Source: Asparagopsis taxiformis (Eukaryota > Rhodophyta > Florideophyceae > Bonnemaisoniales > Bonnemaisoniaceae). From it: a stretch of DNA of 64,000 nt. Position 1 is the first letter of the stretch. Every line of letters begins with the position of its first letter. Shown here one piece after another: positions 1 to 11,269 of this stretch. A program made the translations under genes and the position numbers. A model generated the notes under the pieces. That model ran no database searches and had not been told where the DNA came from. It saw only the letters and a list, made by a program, of their open reading frames with translations. The stretch lies in contig JALQPE010002783.1 in NCBI GenBank assembly GCA_030407315.1, positions 60,954 to 124,953 of the forward strand, in the 5' to 3' direction.

Positions 1-1552
1 CATCAAGTGCCCGCGCTTCAAAAGAGCCCAACTGGTCTGTGTTTTGGTGATGCTTGCGCAATCGCTGTTGGCTGCAACCATTGTTACCACGACGCCTTCA
101 ACTTACTCGAGTGCGATCGACAGTCACTTGCACGTTTGAGAATAAATTCCATCGCTGCCGCGCAGGATATGCACCAGATTTGAGCATGGTAGACGATAGT
201 ATTGTCATTGTTGACTTACTAATACTTGTAACATTTGAGCAGTCACCGTGATGTGTGGAATGGAGCGGACGCTGGCCAATTCAAATTCGACAGCGTCATT
301 ATTTTGATCCTGTTGCACCTATTCTCCTCTTCCAATCTCCGCTGAGATACACGTCTCCAACACATATTACACGTGCGAATTGCTGCAATGTGCTTCACCG
401 TCTTGGAAGAAGAAACCAGGCATTGCTGCACTCACAGTTTGTTTCATTATGAAATTATATCTCACCTCTCTTGTCATTGTATACTTCAAACTTGTTCCAT
501 ACTACCTTTTCTCTACTCACTACATCTCCATCAAGGTGTCACCGATATGGACTTGAGATGATTGCCGTTGGAGCATTTGTATAATGCCCTGCCAAGTAGT
601 GTATGTTTCTGTATTCATTGTTGCGTTGACGTACATGTTGCAACAAGCAATCGTTGACTGTGCCAATGCATCTATATCACATTCTTTTCCACTAAAGTTT
701 CAAACCCATGATTTCTTCTTCCTCACTAAACCAAACTCCCTTCCATCACAAACGCTGACAAAAATGCTCCAGACAACTCAACTGCTTTCACCCCAACCTA
801 ATTTCAGGACATGGAAAATCCTTCTGCATCACCTCTTCTTGAACCGCAGATATAAATCTAGCAACCGTACGCAACCCCTCCTCACGCTACGCACGCCGCG
901 TCCACGTAGTACGTCAATGCACCCTAATTCCACCCCAAAGTTCTGTACTAAATCAATGGTGCATGATAGCGCAAACTAAAATTCTTCAATATGACACACA
1001 GCCAACTTGAGCGATGTACCACCTCCACCCATGCATGTTTTGCGTTGCTGGCGTCCTAACTGCTTGGCTGCGTGCGTTTCTCCTCCTCCACATTTTCACG
1101 TAGAGCTGCGTTCAACTCAATTCCTCTCCTTCAGTGCTGAATTCACAGTTTCTTCCTGCTCAAGTCTCTTGAGTTCTCCCTCTGCCGAATTTCTGTCAAA
1201 ATGTCAGCAGAATGTGTTGAGTCAACGCTGCTGACCCACCTTCTCTGTCCCACATCACAAAATATCATCATCAGGTTTCCGGAAATTCGACAACAGATTT
1301 CACTGAATCGAGATCTGAACAGGATCATGTTGCAAGTGCGTGCCCATGCTGCTATAAATTTATCTGCAGTACCTCATGTATGCCCTGCGTACTTATTGGC
1401 CCGACTACAGCAGTTTGCTTGTGACCGACGGCGGCGTTGGAGTAGCACCAATTCTTTATCACCGCCACCGATGCAAACCACACTGGGGTCGGAGTTTATC
1501 CCGCTAATTGTTTGAGTTGTTTCTCCGCTAAGCTCGCTCCTGCTGTAAAGTC
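1..1552. other. intergenic, no gene recognised
   Basis: Only short ORFs of uneven composition occur here; none has a recognisable domain, signal peptide or relative elsewhere in the window. The right end should hold the promoter and 5' UTR of the gene starting at 1553; the only TATA-like string noticed is listed separately. Confidence 0.5.
1353..1359 (+). promoter_or_regulatory. possible TATA box of the 1553 gene
   Basis: TATAAAT lies 194 nt upstream of the ATG at 1553. That is farther than the TATA-ATG spacing of other genes in this window, so it would imply a 5' UTR of roughly 160 nt. Confidence 0.25.
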
Positions 1553-2290
1553 ATGACTAAGATTGAAAAGCGCCCCCGCAAAAGTGAAAGCCGCAAGAAA
1601 AAGCCACTCGTCAGCGACTTGCCCAGCCACTACAGTGAATCCAGCGACAGTGAATCCAGCGACAGTGAATCCAGCGACCGTGACCCCAGCGACAAGGCCC
1701 CCAGCGTCAAAGGCGGCAGCGGTCTGGATGTCACTCCCGAAAACCCCAAAACTCTATCATCGAGAGATGAACCTAAACCGTTACCCGAGGTAGGCACGTA
1801 TAGACAGCTGACCGACAGCGACATATCACAGTTTGTCTCACTGTCAGATTCTCAGTTGCGCGTGCTTTACTCGAAGACACCAATAGAGCTGCAACTACGT
1901 TTCAAACATTTGACAGGGCCCCCACTGACTGCGATACTGAAGATACGTGAAGCAGCAGTTAAGGAAATGCTGCAACGCAGGGAAGAGTTGAAAATCTTTG
2001 ACGCCATTTTTAGTGATTTATCACCACACGATCTTCAATCTATAGCGGCGGAGCATCCGGAAATTCTAGCAAAACTGGTGAAGTCGATCAGAACCATGAA
2101 ACAGTTATCAGATGAATATGATAGCGTCATAGAACCTGAGCTTATGAATGATTTTGCAGCGGTGCTGGCGTATAAGTGTCAGCTTTATAAAGAGGTGTTT
2201 AACAAATATAAGGATGTGTTGACCGGTATGAAAGGCACTCTGGAGGAAGAAATGTACGCGAAACTATCCGATGTACTTGCTGAAGAATAG
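1553..2290 (+). CDS. orphan family protein, copy 1
   Basis: I do not recognise this 245 aa protein. It starts at a true ATG with a very basic N-terminus (residues 1-18), followed by a Ser/Asp/Glu repeat (about 28-45) that looks like a disordered, phosphorylatable acidic stretch. The C-terminal two thirds (about 80-245) look helical and charged, with no transmembrane segment or signal peptide, so a nuclear or cytosolic protein is likely. The same core recurs at 3810 (intact) and at 6737-7260 (decayed). Shared landmarks are a GTY/STY start of the core, a LKMREAALK/LKIREAAVK helix, YKCQxYKE near residue 205, and a conserved acidic C-terminus. The paralogues show that it is a real coding sequence; function is unknown. 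Confidence 0.75.
   Translation: MTKIEKRPRKSESRKKKPLVSDLPSHYSESSDSESSDSESSDRDPSDKAPSVKGGSGLDVTPENPKTLSSRDEPKPLPEVGTYRQLTDSDISQFVSLSDSQLRVLYSKTPIELQLRFKHLTGPPLTAILKIREAAVKEMLQRREELKIFDAIFSDLSPHDLQSIAAEHPEILAKLVKSIRTMKQLSDEYDSVIEPELMNDFAAVLAYKCQLYKEVFNKYKDVLTGMKGTLEEEMYAKLSDVLAEE
1634..1693 (+). repeat. 15-bp coding tandem repeat
   Basis: About three perfect units of AGTGAATCCAGCGAC and a degenerate fourth encode the SESSD repeats of the 1553 gene. The paralogue at 3810 lacks the repeat, so it arose or was lost after duplication. Confidence 0.8.
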
Positions 2291-3809
2291 CTTTTGATCA
2301 TTTCCTCGCATCGAGACCAGCAACGAGCTGTCGTGCCTGAGACTTATGGTAAACGAGCATTGCGTGTTTTGGAATCGCGAGCTGCTTGAAACAGTTTCTA
2401 GATCATTTCATTATGATCCACAGAGCAAATGGTGGTTACCATTTCTCACAATATATGTTTCGCAAACTGTCCTTCATTTATTCATATGTCTAATTCCCCG
2501 TAACAACGGCTCCGTCATGCACCAGATTTTAATCGCACGCAAGCGACATCACCTTTTCAATTGATAACTAACATATTTGTACATACTTCTGTTGATAGCT
2601 CTCACAGATACACGTTATAATTTGTCAGATCGTTTGTACAATGCTTACGGTCTTTGGATTTGGCCTGGTTGATCTGGTATAATCATTTTCTTCACCATTC
2701 TTTCAGTTTTCACGCCTACCATCGTTTGTTCCTGGCCACATCAAACTTTTCTGCGACGTTAATGTCTCCCAGTTGTAGATTAATCACAAAGCGCTTTTAT
2801 CAATAGATTTGGCGGATAGACTGTTTTCACGAGCACCGCCCTGAAGAACCCCTGGGAATGCCATGCAATTTCCGTTCTATTGCCAGCGACAGATTATGGA
2901 TAGTCTTCCTAGCAGCCACGCGCCAGATTCAAACTTTGGCTACAGTGAGGACTGTGTTTCCCCAAGCGCTATCAAACTTGTCACTCACCATAAATCCAAA
3001 TTGGAGGGTAGTAAACTCGAAGCGAAGAAACTCGCGTAGGCCGGTATCTATCAAAGAGAAGAGTAGAGACTGTTAGTTTCGCTGAATGAAGTTGCCATTA
3101 GTTACCCTGCTCAACCGTTTTGGCGATTCGCTCACATGTGGGTTTATATCTCGAAGCAAACGCGTGTTTCTGATGCGCAGAGTGCCGTGCACTGTGCCCT
3201 CGGTACGTATACAGGTATCCTCTCCCGTTGGACTTTTGAATTACAAGCCGCCGCTTCTGTTAAACTTTTCGTTGGGGTTGTAAGCCCTCACTTCTGAATT
3301 ATTGACCTGCATTAGCCGGTGACAAGACACTCATGCGCCCTGATGCTGCTGATTTCTAGCAGCTACCAGAGGATGCCACCGCTTTGCCAACACTACGACT
3401 GACAGAAAGTTTTTCCTCGAAATGGGTATTGTTTACTGGCTTTCACTTTTTGCCTCGATTGAATAGCGTTGAATCGTCCGAAGGGCACCTTCACTGAGCA
3501 ATTCTGGGCTGTGTCAAGACGTATTTACCGATGAAAGTAACATCCGTACTGGTTACTCGAAAATCTGCGGATCAGTTTTCGCCAAATCGAGCATGCTCAA
3601 CATGCTCTGCTTTTTGATCTGCAGTGGCCAACGTACGATACATTAGGATACCATGGCCCGACTGTTGTAAAATGATTCAAAGTGCCAACGGCGTTCGTTT
3701 CCAGTCCTGATATGCCCATCCCCCATCGCCCCGCTCAACAGGTCCCAACCTCAACAGGCGCTGACATCCAACTGACTTCCATACCAAAAACCACTTGCGT
3801 TGTCAAGCT
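2291..3809. other. intergenic, no gene recognised
   Basis: A+T-rich spacer between two members of the same duplicated family. Short ORFs at 2858-3076 and 3086-3283 have no recognisable features. Confidence 0.5.
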
Positions 3810-4532
3810 ATGAATCCCCATCCTCCAAACTCTGCCGGGAAAGGCAGTAGTTCCAAAAAACGCAAGCAAAAGAAGGCCATGATTCGATACGATAAACAAC
3901 CAACACTGAAATGTCTCAAACCGTCTCCACTGGACAGCGCCCCAGTGGAAATCTTACCTATGATAAGCACATATGCTCAGTTTGCCAATTGTGGCATATC
4001 AGAGCTACTCACGCTTACAAACGATCAGCTGAGCAGGCTATACCAAAGGGCACCAGCCGCACTACAGCACTGTTTCACGCTCAACCAATGCAAGCCCGTG
4101 GAGACTTTGCTCAAGATGCGCGAAGCGGCGCTGAAACAATTGCAGCAACGCCAGGATAACGATCAAAAACCTGATCAGCTCATTTCTGATTTAACTGTAT
4201 CCGATCTTGAAGATCTAGCCGTGAAGGATCCTGAACGTCTCGCAAAAATGGTGAGACACGCCAAGGAAAGCACCCGTAACATGCGAAATACTCACTCCCG
4301 ATCAGTCCCGCCCGCAGCGATGAAAGACTTTGTAGCAGCGCTCACGTACAAATGTCAGGCTTACAAAGAGATGCTTGACAAACATGAGGCTGTGATGGCC
4401 GGGGTGAAGGAGACTATGACCGAGGAATCATACACGGTAATTTTCGATATGCTTTCGCGAAAACAACTTTTGCTTAACCTCTCACTTCGGAAGCCGTCAA
4501 ACTCCAGCAGCGTGCCACGCAAGCAGAAGTAA
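3810..4532 (+). CDS. orphan family protein, copy 2
   Basis: A 240 aa paralogue of the 1553 gene in the same orientation 1.5 kb downstream. The ATG at 3810 is chosen; the frame is open a little further upstream but without another ATG. The N-terminus is Lys/Arg/Ser-rich and lacks the SESSD repeat. The core (about 55-225) aligns with copy 1 through the STYAQF start, the LLKMREAALKQLQQRQ helix, the DLTVSDLEDLAVKDPERLAKMV segment and the TYKCQAYKEMLDKHEAVMAGVKETM segment. It ends with an extra basic tail absent from copy 1. There is no signal peptide or membrane segment and I recognise no domain. Conservation of helices despite divergence suggests both copies were under selection. Confidence 0.75.
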   Translation: MNPHPPNSAGKGSSSKKRKQKKAMIRYDKQPTLKCLKPSPLDSAPVEILPMISTYAQFANCGISELLTLTNDQLSRLYQRAPAALQHCFTLNQCKPVETLLKMREAALKQLQQRQDNDQKPDQLISDLTVSDLEDLAVKDPERLAKMVRHAKESTRNMRNTHSRSVPPAAMKDFVAALTYKCQAYKEMLDKHEAVMAGVKETMTEESYTVIFDMLSRKQLLLNLSLRKPSNSSSVPRKQK

Positions 4533-6736
4533 TCATGTTGTGCGGTAGATGGATAGTGTGGACTCAGATTAGCAAGTTGCAATGGTACTTCATTTTGTAG
4601 TGCAGTACCCTGTACAGCATGTTGTGATAGTGACATAATGCTCATCATAATCATCATGTTACAACTGTCCACACGAACTGTGGTTCACTCTAACTCTACA
4701 TGAGGATACACTGCAGGGGCGCCCTGGATGCACGATATACAAATCATAAAACAAATCTGCTTCAGAGTATAAACTGTGTATGAAGCATGTCCCTCAAAAT
4801 CATTTGCTCTTTTGTTCCGCAATCCAAACATGAATATACTGTCAAAGTGCCATTTATCAGCTCGGGATTTATACTGGTTATATGCATATAAAGGTTATGT
4901 GTTGTTATTGTGTTGACCTGATATCTCTATATTTTGTCCACTGGAGAAAAATATGCCTCCAGCTCGCTTGTTTCGAATGTTCGACAATTCGTAATTTTAA
5001 AGACGCACGTGATAAAGGAAGAAGTGCTCCACAGCCGAAACACTTCATCTGTAGGGTTTTCTTCTCCGGTGATTGGGATTCCATACGCCTGAAAATTTGA
5101 CCGATCAAACAAGTTTCACTAGTGGGTATTCATTAATGTACAACCTATACTGCAGGGGGTGGATTTGTACAATGCCTTCCGGAAACAGAGTTGTCTTCAT
5201 CTGCGTTCTAAAAGATTTTTTCTCCGCCAGATTCGACAGTGACATGACTGAACTTTTCTGTTGATGCGTACGGATATTATTGGTTTATGGCTCCTTGGTA
5301 TCGAGGATGTTAGTGATAGCAATTTTCCATCGCTGTAGCATGCACAGTAATTCTCAAGTATATTTTGTACCTGTTGTCAACTTTCGACGGATGTGGATAT
5401 TGCCACACCCGACAGTAGGCCTTATTACCTCATTTGCAGTAGGATATCACAGTATCTTGACTGCCTCTGGGAGATCACGGACAATTGTAACTTGAGAATG
5501 TAGTATCTATGCGAACCACTTCGGCAGAATTGAAGAGAACAACATCAATCTGAACACAACTTAGCTTGCTACTACGACGGAGGAATACCTCAACCACCAC
5601 AATAAAACCTAGAGACCGCGGCTTCCGAGCCACGAAGCCACTGACGCGTCCACCACAAACCTTCATCTACGAACACCCCGCTTGAGGAAACGTAGCACAT
5701 TCCCACCTACTTGACACCCCTGATTACTCAGTGCCTTTCGAGTCACCCTCATTACTCTATCTGCGGAGGCAACACTTTCTTCGAGTTTCTAGAAAATTTT
5801 AGTCTGCTGTACTGCCTGGCTGTGCATATAGCTCCAAAGGTCAGGTATTTGCCATGCGATGAAGGAAGCAGCCCGCGTTACTATCAGAGCAGTATAGCCA
5901 TGAGACCACATGTCTGATGTGACCTATACGGTTACTGCAGTAATCAGAATATTTCCTGATAGTTGCAAACCCTTCTTATTCTACACCACCTCGTGCGAAA
6001 TAGCACAAAGTTCTTTCATTTCATAACAAGCCAACTTCATCTTTACGATCTTTTCCCATGGTTGCTTTCCACTGTTCTAAACTCAAATGGTTATTTATGC
6101 TTTTCCTCCAATATTGAATTCTCAGTTTTCCCCTCAAACATTTCTTTACTCATCTCTCTGCCTCATTTCCACCCAAATGTACGCAAGGCACGATACCCTA
6201 TCTTCTCAGCCCCAAAAAACAACACACTTACATCAACACTTATATACACATGTGCTTGAATCTAGTTTCGTGTATTCTAAAGCGTACATTTTCTTGAATT
6301 GAGAGCACTTTCATGGATTCTCATGTACAAGATGCAAATGCCTGCCCCGTCATGCAATGAATTTTGATCCTTAGTACCTTTGGTATCACTGCAGTCTTTG
6401 TTGGTTTGCACCATGCCATGCTAGAAAAATGCCATATCCCCGTGCTGTGGAACCACGTGAGTCGGACGCGACAGGTGAGCCTCAAGGGTTTTCCTGCTTT
6501 GTTCTTTACTGTAGTAATGGTGGCGGCTATTGTGTGCAATCAAGTCAACTGAGGCCTTGGATGTGAATTAAATTAGAAACAACAGTAAGACAGCAATGGC
6601 TTTCTTCTGAAGTTTTTATATTCAGCTGCTGCAACGATCGCAAGAGAAAGCTCCCCAATAACTGCAGCGGTGCTGCAAAACCTAAACGCGTACGCTTCAA
6701 ACTGCCATGACCGAACAATGATCAAGACAGAACATT
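4533..6736. other. intergenic, no gene recognised
   Basis: A+T-rich DNA with only short ORFs. Nothing resembling the flanking orphan family, an RNA gene or a mobile element was seen. Confidence 0.5.
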
Positions 6737-7260
6737 ACCCACGGTAGAGACGTTTAGTCCGCGTGGCGACAGTGACACTTCTTAGTTTGTTTCGCTGACA
6801 GACGACAGCTGAGAAGTCCAGAGAAACAGACCCCAATCGAGCGGCAGAGACGCTTCTTGTTTGGCGTATGCCCGCCTTTGACGATAATGCTGAAGATACG
6901 TGAAATAACTGTAGAGGAAGGGGTGCAAAGCGAGGAAGAGAAAAACATGACTGCCACCATGATATTTGATTTATCAGTATCTGATCTTCAATATCTAGCC
7001 GGGTTGCATCCACGAATTCCGGTGAATCAAGCAAAGAAAACAACAACAAATTTATCTTGTGCATACGACAGACTCAACGAGCCAGAGGTAATGAGAGACA
7101 TTACAACGGCGTTACAGTGCGCGAGTGTTACATTTACCAAGAGGTATTTGACAAACACAACAGCACGTGGGCCGGGAGGAAGGGGCCTCAAATGGAGGAA
7201 GCACGTTCGAAACCTAGCGGGGTGCTCGTTGAAGATTATATTTTGCTCAGCGTCTTAACA
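6737..7260 (+). pseudogene. decayed third copy of the orphan family
   Basis: Nucleotide similarity to 1785-2285 is visible by eye. The segment corresponding to GTYRQLTDSD begins near 6737. A shared string around TGAAGATACGTGAA (6890s here, 1939 in copy 1) encodes the LKIRE helix, and the phrase for DLSVSDLQYLAG follows. The reading frame is broken: the 5' half has a frame change before 6857, and the 3' half changes frame again near 7110-7130, where the YQEVFDKH segment (matching YKEVFNKY) lies in a different frame. It is a dead member of a tandem array of three in the same orientation. It could in principle be spliced, but no convincing donor/acceptor pairs sit at the breaks. Confidence 0.7.
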
Positions 7261-7600
7261 TAGATATATCTACGCCATAAAGTTCATGATAATGGACGTT
7301 TAATCTTATTATGTAGTATACCATTTCAAGCATACAGTGATAATGACGCAATGCTGCGCAGGTCAGCAATGCAGGCCTGCGCCGCAGACTCCAACGTTAC
7401 GCAAGCTGTAATGCACTCATACTGTCGTGTATGTAATTTGATACCAAATGCGCCGTAGCAGCCGCCCTGCCATGCACAAATATAAATCATAACAAATGCG
7501 CTAACCACCAACGCTGCGAAAAACCGACGCAAGCGACGCGAGGCGATGTTATCAGGCAACCAACAACCAACGCGAGATTCAAGTCTAAAAAGCGGCCAAT
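7261..7600. other. short intergenic stretch
   Basis: Holds the 3' flank of the decayed orphan copy and the 3' side of the acyl-CoA synthetase gene; no feature recognised. Confidence 0.5.
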
Positions 7601-9589
7601 CTAAGCTTCGTACAGCTTATCCAACGCATCCTTGTACTTGTCCCTGAGCTGGGGGCGGCGCAATTTGAATGACGGCGTCATCAGGTCATTGTCGACATGG
7701 AAGCCCTGGCCGAGGTCGTTAAGTCCTGTGATTTCAAAAATCACATCAACAATCTTCTCATATTTCTTAAACTTGGCCTCAACGCGCAGCTCCTCCAATT
7801 GCTCAATCACATCCTTCTTAAACGCGGGCGCCGATACAACGCTTTCCAACGACATCAGCCGATGTCTGGTACCCCAGGCATCCGCGGCGGGCAAATCTGG
7901 CACCACGACAGCGACCAATGTTGACTGCAGCGAATTTCCATACACATAAATCTGTCCGACGAGTTTTGCCTTGCCATACTCCTGTTCCAGTATATCCGGC
8001 GAGACGTATTCACCCTGCGACAATTTGAACAGATTCTTCGCCCGATCAATGATCTGCAGACTGCCATCCGCGAGCCACTGTCCGACATCGCCCGTCTTGA
8101 AATATCCGTCCTCGTCAAACGCAGCCGCAGTAGCTTCCTCGTTCTTATAATAACCGCTTGTGACAATGTCACCCTTGATGCAGATTTCGCCACGCGGAAA
8201 CGGTTTGTCCGACGAAAGATATCCCATTTCCGGCAGATCGACCAGCTTGATCAGCGAACCGGGCAACGGACCGCCAACAGAGCCGGATTTCGACAAGCCA
8301 GGAACGGAAACTGTCATACCGCCTACGGTTTCTGTGAGTCCGTATCCCTGTGCAACGGGCGATTGTAAACATACTTTCAGAAAGTCGTTTGTTTGCGGCG
8401 ACATCGGCGCCGAACCGGTGAGAATGATTCTAGCGTCTGGGAGTAGCTTGGCGCGGACTTTCTTGAACACGAGTGCGTCCCAAAGCGCCGATCGCAGTAC
8501 GACGCCTGGATTTTCTTCGGCACGCAATTGTCGTGCATATGCCCAATTGAACAATGTTCGTTGGATGAATGAGGCCGATTCAACATTCTCTTCGATCCTT
8601 TGTTGGAAACGCGCAAACACACGCGGAACACCCGCGAAAAACGTCGGTCGAAGCGCCTGCATGTCAGAGAGAAGGATCTTGATGTCGCCGGAGAAATAGC
8701 CGACCGAGGCGCCGCAGCCGAGCATCAACGCCTCGGCTTGCTGTTCGAAGATATGGGACAGGGGTAGGAAGCTTAGTAGACGATCTGTGGATTGGAACGG
8801 AATTTCCCAATGAATGAAGAACGTATAGGCCGATGAGACACTTGCGATGAAATTTCCATGAGTGAGTACAACACCTTTTGGATTTCCGGTTGTGCCCGAG
8901 GTGTACATAATGACGAGACGGTCACTTAGGGACACGTCTGGCGGGCTGTGTGTTTCCTCTGTTTGAAGGTCTTTGCCGGTATTGAGAAAGGCATCAATTG
9001 TAGTGATGTTATCGGCAACTTTACAAGCATCTCTTTCAGCTTCGGGCAAAACATCTTTGTTCCCAATAATAACCACATTGGCAACGGTAGGAATCTTTCC
9101 TTCGTCCAACACGGCCTTGAACTTTGGAAAGTTATCGGGAGAGACGCACACGAGTTTAACCTCTGCATGATTACAGACGTACTCCACGATATCGGGACCG
9201 AGGGTGTCGTAAATCGGGACGAGAACGATACCTTGACTCATGGCAGCGTACTGCATGAGTGCCCATTGGGGGGAGTTGCGAGCATAGATTCCCATACGAT
9301 CGCCGTGGGACAGACCGAGCGAGACGATAGCTCTACCGAGGGCGTCGGCCATCTGGGCGACATGGGCGTAGGTCCACCATTTGTACGGGGCTTCGGGGTT
9401 GTCGCGATGGCCGAGACAGTCGTTGTTCGGAAACTTTTCAGCGGATCTTGCAAACAGCTTATACACCGAGGTGAAGGGCTTTTCGGACGGAAAGGGTGTA
9501 TCTGGTTTGAAATTGGTGGCCCATCCGCAGGTACGGACGTCGGGATTGTCCGGGAGTGGTGAGGAGACGTGGGAGGGCTTGAGTGCCAT
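7601..9589 (-). CDS. long-chain acyl-CoA synthetase
   Basis: A single-exon 662 aa protein of the ANL (AMP-binding) superfamily, the usual size for eukaryotic long-chain acyl-CoA synthetases. It should activate fatty acids to acyl-CoA using ATP for lipid synthesis or beta-oxidation. The ATP-binding loop YTSGTTGNPKG is at about 229-239. The LPLSHIFEQ segment, the A5-like motif QGYGLTET, the hinge region with GDVGQW and IIDRAKNLFKLSQGEYVSP (A8/A10-like), and a C-terminal Lys/Arg-rich end follow in order. The FKLSQGEYV form is typical of eukaryotic long-chain enzymes rather than acetyl-CoA synthetases. No obvious signal peptide or transmembrane segment is seen. The start is the ATG at 9589, with a TATA box 92 nt upstream. 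Substrate chain length cannot be read from the sequence. Confidence 0.93.
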   Translation of the reverse strand: MALKPSHVSSPLPDNPDVRTCGWATNFKPDTPFPSEKPFTSVYKLFARSAEKFPNNDCLGHRDNPEAPYKWWTYAHVAQMADALGRAIVSLGLSHGDRMGIYARNSPQWALMQYAAMSQGIVLVPIYDTLGPDIVEYVCNHAEVKLVCVSPDNFPKFKAVLDEGKIPTVANVVIIGNKDVLPEAERDACKVADNITTIDAFLNTGKDLQTEETHSPPDVSLSDRLVIMYTSGTTGNPKGVVLTHGNFIASVSSAYTFFIHWEIPFQSTDRLLSFLPLSHIFEQQAEALMLGCGASVGYFSGDIKILLSDMQALRPTFFAGVPRVFARFQQRIEENVESASFIQRTLFNWAYARQLRAEENPGVVLRSALWDALVFKKVRAKLLPDARIILTGSAPMSPQTNDFLKVCLQSPVAQGYGLTETVGGMTVSVPGLSKSGSVGGPLPGSLIKLVDLPEMGYLSSDKPFPRGEICIKGDIVTSGYYKNEEATAAAFDEDGYFKTGDVGQWLADGSLQIIDRAKNLFKLSQGEYVSPDILEQEYGKAKLVGQIYVYGNSLQSTLVAVVVPDLPAADAWGTRHRLMSLESVVSAPAFKKDVIEQLEELRVEAKFKKYEKIVDVIFEITGLNDLGQGFHVDNDLMTPSFKLRRPQLRDKYKDALDKLYEA

Positions 9590-9680
9590 GTTGGTGCGTT
9601 GAGTGGAGATTGCTGTGACGCAAGGGAAGCGGATGACGGTCGCAGGATTAGGTCATTGTGCGCAAGTGTTGCAGTCGGTG

Positions 9681-9687
9681 TTATATA
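9681..9687 (-). promoter_or_regulatory. TATA box of the acyl-CoA synthetase gene
   Basis: TATATAA on the minus strand, 92 nt upstream of the ATG at 9589. Similar spacing is seen for other minus-strand genes in the window. Confidence 0.45.
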
Positions 9688-10072
9688 GGAAAAAGGAGGG
9701 TTGGGGAAATTCGAGTTGCCATCCAGTTCTGGTCAACTTATCCATAACGTCAGCTTCGATATCCTTTATTTTCACACGTGTACTGGTCATATGGCATGCA
9801 GAAATGTGATGTCGTCGTATGACCCACAATTTTGAAATCCTGGCTGGGCCCAGCATCAATGAATCTTGGGAAAAAAATTAATGTTTGAGATTCTTTTTGG
9901 AACGCTGTGCGGAGATTAACCAATGACTGGAAGGCTTGTATTGCCAAGTGTTTCGAATCAGCACGGCATTAGATATTGCACAGTTTTTAGTTTATTTCAA
10001 CAAATGAAATGGATGGAAAAAATTTGGATGCGGATGGGGGACATCAAACGCACACGGAATCTATGCATCAAT

Positions 10073-10621
10073 TCACCATCCACTGGCACCACTCCTCCTG
10101 CCATGTCTCTCGTCCCTCGTACCAGTGCCAGTTCTCGGCGTCCCGCTACGGCCAGTACCGGTACGCGGGGTCCCGCTGCGTCGTTCGCGTGTATATTCCG
10201 GTGACGAGTAGCGAGGCGACTGTGCGTCGGACTGGGGCACTTGGCGTCTAAAGAAGAAGGATTTCCGCACGATAACATGCACAATAATAAGGACAAGCGT
10301 GAACAACGTAAGAATAAGCGTCTTAATACCAGTAGCGAATGCGTACGACGAGCGCGCAATGAGCCGCGGCTCGCCCTCCGCGAAGCGCGTGGTTGACAGA
10401 ATCTCGATGCAGCCCGAGCCCAGAATGGCGAGCGCGAGGATGGCGAGGATGAGCAGAATCGGGGTTGCGATCAGGGTGATATTGGCCGTCACAAAGCGCG
10501 GCGGCGGGATGTCGAATAGCAGCAGGATGAGCAGCACGAAGAGCACCAGGAGCGCCACGTCGGATATGATGGCCAGGATGAGCGCGGCGTCTGCGCGCGA
10601 CGCTCGGCAGATGGTCGCCAT
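10073..10621 (-). CDS. three-helix membrane protein with basic repeat tail
   Basis: A 182 aa protein if started at the ATG at 10621; an in-frame start 19 codons upstream is possible. Three strong hydrophobic helices lie at about 11-36, 44-67 and 98-118. They are followed by a hydrophilic Arg/Ser/Thr/Gly-rich tail (about 119-182) carrying two copies of RSGTPRTGTG. The tail is probably cytoplasmic and disordered. I recognise no family; MARVEL-like or other small tetraspan proteins are possible, but only three helices are clear. Coding status rests on the long open frame and regular membrane topology. Confidence 0.55.
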   Translation of the reverse strand: MATICRASRADAALILAIISDVALLVLFVLLILLLFDIPPPRFVTANITLIATPILLILAILALAILGSGCIEILSTTRFAEGEPRLIARSSYAFATGIKTLILTLFTLVLIIVHVIVRKSFFFRRQVPQSDAQSPRYSSPEYTRERRSGTPRTGTGRSGTPRTGTGTRDERHGRRSGASGW

Positions 10622-11269
10622 GGCGGGGGACGGGTGCGATGCGATGCAATGCAATGCGATGTGGCCGATGGTGCTCACGGGTTGGCGATGGGCGGTGTGA
10701 GAATTGGTCGCATTTGGACGAGCGATGGTGTTGGCTGGTGGATGGAATGTGTTGTGATACTACTCGTGTGATTACGTGCGAACATCAAGTGCGCGTGTTA
10801 CCGTTGGATGTGTGCGACGTGCTGTTATGTGATTGGTTGGTGGAGCGCATGCGTTACGGGCCTGTTTGAGCTCTTCTTTTCGCCTCGGAAAACATACAAA
10901 TTTTCAGATTCTCCGTCCAGTTTCCAGCCTGTCATTGCCTATTTTTAGCCAATTGATGCCCTCTTTGAGCGCGACATGTTTGTTTGCTTCCAGCCAGTGC
11001 ACGCCTCCGCAATGCTGTCGACCTGTCCATTATAAAACTCATGTCGCTAACCGTCAAACATTCCCTGTGCCGCGACTGTCGAGTCCACTACCGCGCTTGC
11101 TGATACGATGCATACGTCTTTTACCGTTTTTTTCCACCGATGCTCCCCAATTGAATTCTTTATTCCACCCCGAGTTTTTTTCCAGAAATTGATGTTTTTG
11201 TGCCACAGTGATACCTTCGAATCTACTGTTGTTGAAACGCCTCCAATCTTTGCTCACACAAACCTCCGT
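10622..11269. other. intergenic, no gene recognised
   Basis: Contains the putative promoter of the minus-strand membrane protein gene and the 3' flank of the metallo-beta-lactamase-like pseudogene. Nothing else seen. Confidence 0.5.
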
